Below are positions 14,031 to 17,363 of a stretch of DNA of 17,363 nucleotides, one piece after another. The stretch is from Streptosporangiaceae bacterium (GTDB taxonomy: Bacteria; Actinomycetota; Actinomycetes; Streptosporangiales; Streptosporangiaceae). The notes under the pieces were generated by a model that was not told the origin of the DNA, ran no database searches, and saw only the letters and a program-made list of their open reading frames with translations. Location of the stretch: positions 1 through 17,363 of the forward strand of contig JASHTQ010000032.1 of assembly GCA_030040475.1 (NCBI GenBank). The letters are read 5' to 3'. The translations under genes were made by a program, and so were the position numbers. How positions within the stretch are numbered: the stretch's first letter is position 1; each line of letters begins with the position of its first letter.

Positions 14031-15335
14031 TCATCGTCGGCGCTTTGCTAGACCGAGCCAGCTTAGAACGCGCCACGGCCAGCCGGGGCCGCGTGCGGCC
14101 AAAGCTTCCCGCGCACCTGGCTCGAGCCTGGCGAAGGACATCAGCATGCCCAGCGCGACCAGCGTCACGAGCAGCGACGACAGGCCCGCGGAGACCAGCG
14201 GCAGCGGCACACCTGTGATCGGCACGACGCCGATCACCGCGCCGATGTTGACGATGGCCTGCACCACGATCCAGGCAGTGATCGCGGTCGCGGCCAGGCG
14301 TGCGAACACGTCGGGCACCCGCCGCGCGATCCGCAGCCCGGCGAAGGCGAGGCCGCCGTAGAGAAACGTCACGCACAGCGTGCCGAGCAGCCCCAGTTCC
14401 TGGCCGATGATGGCGAAGATGAAGTCGTCGGTCGACTCGGGTACCCAGCCCCACTTCTCGGTGCTTGCGCCCAGGCCGACGCCGAAGATGCCGCCGGAGC
14501 CGACCGCGTACTGGCCCTGGATCTGCTGCATGTCCGCGCCGGTGGGGCCGCCCTGCTGATCCAGGAAGCCGGTAATGCGCTCGAAGCGGTACTTCTCCGA
14601 GATGATCATGAGCCCGATGGCCAGGCCCATCAGGATCAGCATGCCGAAGAACACGCGGCCAGGCGTGCCGATGACCCACAGCAGCGCGAGGAAGATGACC
14701 AGCAGGATGAAGGTGGTGCCGAGGTCGTCGCCCGTCATCACGAGCATGGCCAGCAGTCCCGTGCCCGGCATCAGCGGCACGAGCATGTGCCGCCAGTCGG
14801 CCAGCTGGCCCAGCTTCTCCTTGCGGGCGAGCAGGTCGGCGCCCCACACCGCCAGCGCGAGCTTGGCCAGCTCGGACGGCTGGATCTGGAAGCCCCCGAT
14901 GGCGATCCACCGGGACGCACCGTTCTGCGAGACGCCGATGCCGCGGATCAGCGTGAGCGCCAGGCCGACCGCGGCGACCGCGAGCAGCGGGTAGGCGAAG
15001 GCCCGGAACACCCGCGGCGACGAGTGCGCCACCAGCCACATGAGCGGCAGGCCGATGGCGGCGCCGAGCAGTTGCTTGGAGAAGTCCGTATACGGCGAGA
15101 GCCCGTTGATGAGGTCGAAGACGGACGCCGTCGACTCCACCATGACAAGGCCCAGCACGAGCAGCAAGATCGTGATGCCGAGAACCAGGTAGTAGGACGT
15201 CAGCGGCCGGTCGAGCAGCACGCGCCAGGCGCCGATCCTGTCCTTGACGTAGCCCCACCCGCCCGGGGTTACGTCAGGACCGCGCAGCGGCAGCGCCTCG
15301 GCGCCCTCGAGCCCGTCCGCGACTTCCTGATACAT
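14031..15335 (-). CDS. ftsW: SEDS-family septal peptidoglycan polymerase FtsW
   Basis: A 434-aa polytopic membrane protein with about ten hydrophobic segments. With its partner class B PBP it polymerises lipid II at the septum. NGASRWIAIGGFQIQPSELAK (about 138-158), MTGDDLGTTFIL (200-211), EKYRFERITGFLD, GQYAVGSGGIFGVGLGASTEK and STDDFIFAIIGQELG are SEDS signatures. Asp304 before FIFA corresponds to the catalytic Asp of RodA/FtsW. The TM9-10 motif reads TGVPLPLVSAGLSSLL, where many relatives have S(Y/F)GGSS. The ATG at 15335 has no Shine-Dalgarno sequence or clear -10, so the start is less certain; an internal GTG at about codon 39 lies just before TM1. FtsW rather than RodA is inferred from the adjacent murG. 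The stop is 25 bp before murG. Confidence 0.95.
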   Translation of the reverse strand: MYQEVADGLEGAEALPLRGPDVTPGGWGYVKDRIGAWRVLLDRPLTSYYLVLGITILLLVLGLVMVESTASVFDLINGLSPYTDFSKQLLGAAIGLPLMWLVAHSSPRVFRAFAYPLLAVAAVGLALTLIRGIGVSQNGASRWIAIGGFQIQPSELAKLALAVWGADLLARKEKLGQLADWRHMLVPLMPGTGLLAMLVMTGDDLGTTFILLVIFLALLWVIGTPGRVFFGMLILMGLAIGLMIISEKYRFERITGFLDQQGGPTGADMQQIQGQYAVGSGGIFGVGLGASTEKWGWVPESTDDFIFAIIGQELGLLGTLCVTFLYGGLAFAGLRIARRVPDVFARLAATAITAWIVVQAIVNIGAVIGVVPITGVPLPLVSAGLSSLLVTLVALGMLMSFARLEPGAREALAARGPGWPWRVLSWLGLAKRRR

Positions 15336-15398
15336 GGTTCAAGTCTGTGCGCTGGCTCGCGGCAAGACTCGGACATCCGGTGCGTGTCGCCCGGGATT

Positions 15399-17363
15399 TC
15401 AGCTTCGGTGCCAGCTGCGGCCGCCGTCGGACGTGCGCCAGGTGGCGTTGCCGAGGACCAGCCAGCCGTGGCTGGCGTCGGTGAAGTCGAGCAGCGGCTC
15501 GGCCGTCGAGCTGGCCGGGATGACCAGCCCGATGTCGGAGTGCTGCCAGCTGCCGCCGCCGTCGGTCGTCCGGTACAGCGCGAGGACCGTCAGGTCCGGG
15601 TGGGCGCTCGGGTAGTCGAGCCCCCAGACGAAGCCGGTGCCGTGGCCGAGGAACTGCACGGTGTCCGCGGGCAGCGAGCCGGGGAGCAGGCGCAGCCCGC
15701 CGCCGCCGGTGCTCACCTCGGCCACCCGCTCCGCGTAGCTGGCGGTGGTGACGACGAGCCAGCCCGTCCAGCCCGCCGACCCGCCGACGTAGCTGAAGCT
15801 GGCCGGGCCCGCCAGGGCGTCGCGGCCGAGCGGCAGCAGGCCCGCGCGGTGCCAGATGAATCCCCAGTCGTCGGTGGTCCACACCCGCACTGGGCCCACG
15901 CCGCCGCTTCCTGCCTCCCACGGTGCGCCGCCCGCGGTGGTCAGCAGCAGGCCCTGCCCGGAGGCGTCGATCCAGGGTCCCTCGACGCTGGTGCCACCTC
16001 CGACCGGCAGGCCACCCGCGGGCGCCCAGCTATCGCCGCCGTCGTCACTGCGGAACAGCTGCCAGGGCGCCGCGGCGTCCGGAGAGTAGGTGATCGCGAC
16101 ACCGTCGCTCGCGGACCAGAAGTCCAGCCCTGTTGCCGTGCCGGGCAGGTCGGCGACCTCGCTCCAGCTGCGTCCGCCGTCGGCCGAGCGCAGCACGGCG
16201 CCCGCGTCGGCCTGGTCCTGCACCGCGATCGCGGTGGCCTGGCCGATGACGTCCACCTGGCCGGCCGGGGCGGGTGCGGGCACCAGCTGGGTCCACCGCG
16301 CCCCGCCGTCGAAGGTCACCGACAGCACGCCCTGGTCGCCGATCGCGTAGGCTTCCCTGTCGCTGACCGCGTCCAGCGAGCTGGCCTGGGTCAGCTGCCA
16401 GGGCGTCAGCTGCTGCCAGCCGCCCGGGCCGTAGCGGTACATCAGGCCGTAAGGCGGCGAGCAGGCGGCGCCGTTGCGCCCGGCCGCGGCCCAGGCCGAG
16501 CCGTCGGGAGCGGCGGAGAACGCGATGCCGTCGAGGCCGCAGTCATCGGGGTAGCTGTCGGCAAGGTTCACCGTGCTCCAGCTCCGCCCGCCGTTGCCGC
16601 TGCTGAGCAGGTCCGCCACACCGCATCCGTGCATGGCGCAGCTCAGCTGGTCGTACACGCTGGCCCAGGCGAGCCCGGCGGAGGTGGCGGCGAGGGTGAC
16701 TCTGACGGCGGGGCTGAGCAGTCCCAGGTTGCTGACGGCGCCGAGCCTGGTCCAGTGGCGGCCGCCGTCGGTGCTGGTCAGGAACCTGATGGCGGGCTCG
16801 GGCTGGGTCCCCGTCCCGTCCTGCGGCGCCGGGTAGGTCTGCGCGGCCCACAGCTGCCCGGTCGCCGCGGCGGTGGCGAATACCGGGCCCGCGCCATTGA
16901 GCACCGACGTCCAGTGGATGCCGCCGTCGCGGCTGACGAGCACCTTGCCAGGGCAGCGCGTGAGCCCCACGTCGGCGAGGCAGGAATCCGAGGTCGCGAG
17001 GCCCAGACCGCCGGAGACGAACTGGATCAGGTTCACCGCCGCCGGCAGCGTGGTGACCAGCCGCCAGTGCCGGCCGCCGTCGGAGGTGCCGAGCAGTTCG
17101 CGGCCGCACGACGGCTTAGGCCCGGGGCAGGCGATGAGCGCCCAGGCGTGTGCCGGGTCGGTCGCGCTGATCGCCAGCGGGCTGCCGCCGCCTGCCCACT
17201 GGACCTGCCAGCTGGCTCCCGCGTTCGTGGTGTGCCACACCTGTGCGCGCGCCGGGCCCGAACCGGAGCCGCTGGCGGCGGGAGTGCCGAGCAGCCAGCC
17301 CGCCGAGGCGGTGGGGAAGGCCACGGCGGTAACCGTGGGTGACGTGCCGATCGAGAGGGTGCC
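15399..17363 (-). CDS. Asp-box (BNR/YCF48-like) beta-propeller protein, N-terminus cut by window edge
   Basis: The frame stays open to the right edge, so 654 C-terminal residues are visible and the true start lies outside (a GTG at 17324 is internal). About eleven Asp-box motifs (S/T-x-D-x-G-x-x-W) recur every 40-70 residues. Examples are TSDGGRHW, SRDGGIHW, STDGGRHW, SADGGRSW, SDDGGDSW, TTDGGGSW and, at the very end, TSDGGRSWHRS. Such repeats form the blade edges of sialidase-, sortilin- and YCF48-type propellers. No sialidase catalytic residues are evident. Closely spaced Cys (CPGPKPSC, CLADVGLTRC, CAMHGC) suggest disulfides and export. The stop is 63 bp upstream of ftsW. Its function is unknown; a secreted or surface-anchored binding or assembly factor is an inference from the fold. 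Confidence 0.82.
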   Translation of the reverse strand, partial: GTLSIGTSPTVTAVAFPTASAGWLLGTPAASGSGSGPARAQVWHTTNAGASWQVQWAGGGSPLAISATDPAHAWALIACPGPKPSCGRELLGTSDGGRHWRLVTTLPAAVNLIQFVSGGLGLATSDSCLADVGLTRCPGKVLVSRDGGIHWTSVLNGAGPVFATAAATGQLWAAQTYPAPQDGTGTQPEPAIRFLTSTDGGRHWTRLGAVSNLGLLSPAVRVTLAATSAGLAWASVYDQLSCAMHGCGVADLLSSGNGGRSWSTVNLADSYPDDCGLDGIAFSAAPDGSAWAAAGRNGAACSPPYGLMYRYGPGGWQQLTPWQLTQASSLDAVSDREAYAIGDQGVLSVTFDGGARWTQLVPAPAPAGQVDVIGQATAIAVQDQADAGAVLRSADGGRSWSEVADLPGTATGLDFWSASDGVAITYSPDAAAPWQLFRSDDGGDSWAPAGGLPVGGGTSVEGPWIDASGQGLLLTTAGGAPWEAGSGGVGPVRVWTTDDWGFIWHRAGLLPLGRDALAGPASFSYVGGSAGWTGWLVVTTASYAERVAEVSTGGGGLRLLPGSLPADTVQFLGHGTGFVWGLDYPSAHPDLTVLALYRTTDGGGSWQHSDIGLVIPASSTAEPLLDFTDASHGWLVLGNATWRTSDGGRSWHRS

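Noticed and set aside
15399..17324. Propeller protein as a sialidase
   Set aside because: Asp boxes alone do not indicate sialidase. I see no arginine triad or FRIP-type motif in the visible part.
14787..17342. Very long open frame on the plus strand (851 codons)
   Set aside because: It lies antisense to ftsW and the propeller gene and has the repetitive Arg/Gly/Pro composition of a high-GC shadow frame. The minus-strand proteins carry clear family motifs.

Overview
The window is a core chromosomal segment of a high-GC Gram-positive bacterium (Actinomycetota). The evidence is the strong G/C third-position bias, GTG starts, leaderless-type promoters, and an actinobacterial division and cell-wall cluster containing Wag31-type DivIVA, SepF, YggT, YggS and an FtsZ ending in a conserved DVPDFLK tail. 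Protein details recall Streptomyces and Streptosporangiales relatives, but the genus cannot be fixed from this stretch.

Layout, left to right. (1) 1-1260, minus strand: the 5' part of an RluD-type pseudouridine synthase (cut by the window edge), lspA (signal peptidase II) and a DksA/TraR-type zinc-finger protein. (2) 1301-4468, plus strand: ileS, an isoleucyl-tRNA synthetase with the swapped GxHH signature. It is the only plus-strand gene and diverges from the traR-type gene across about 40 bp. (3) 4469-5007: a non-coding convergent region rich in inverted repeats and hairpins. (4) 5008-9024, minus strand: an unrecognised two-TM protein with a long Pro/Ala linker and a C-terminal Cys/His domain, then divIVA, yggT, sepF and yggS. 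(5) 9021-15335, minus strand: ftsZ, ftsQ, murC, murG and ftsW. (6) 15399-17363, minus strand: a large Asp-box (BNR-like) beta-propeller protein cut by the right edge.

The minus strand is read right to left, so transcription runs propeller protein - ftsW - murG - murC - ftsQ - (ftsZ promoter) - ftsZ - yggS - sepF - yggT - divIVA - membrane protein. These genes make lipid II (MurC, MurG), polymerise and place septal peptidoglycan (FtsW, FtsQ, FtsZ, SepF) and direct polar growth (DivIVA). Two junctions are 4-base GTGA stop/start overlaps (murC/ftsQ and ftsZ/yggS), which suggests translational coupling. A good promoter (TTGACC, 17 bp, TACTGT) lies in the 260-bp ftsQ-ftsZ gap and gives a leader of about 200 nt with small hairpins.

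This is mostly a conserved housekeeping region and I see no mobile element, CRISPR array, tRNA or rRNA. The least explained parts are the DivIVA-adjacent membrane protein, the hairpin-rich convergent region, the propeller gene found directly upstream of ftsW where murD often sits, and the absence of the pgeF/ylmD gene that commonly lies between ftsZ and yggS.
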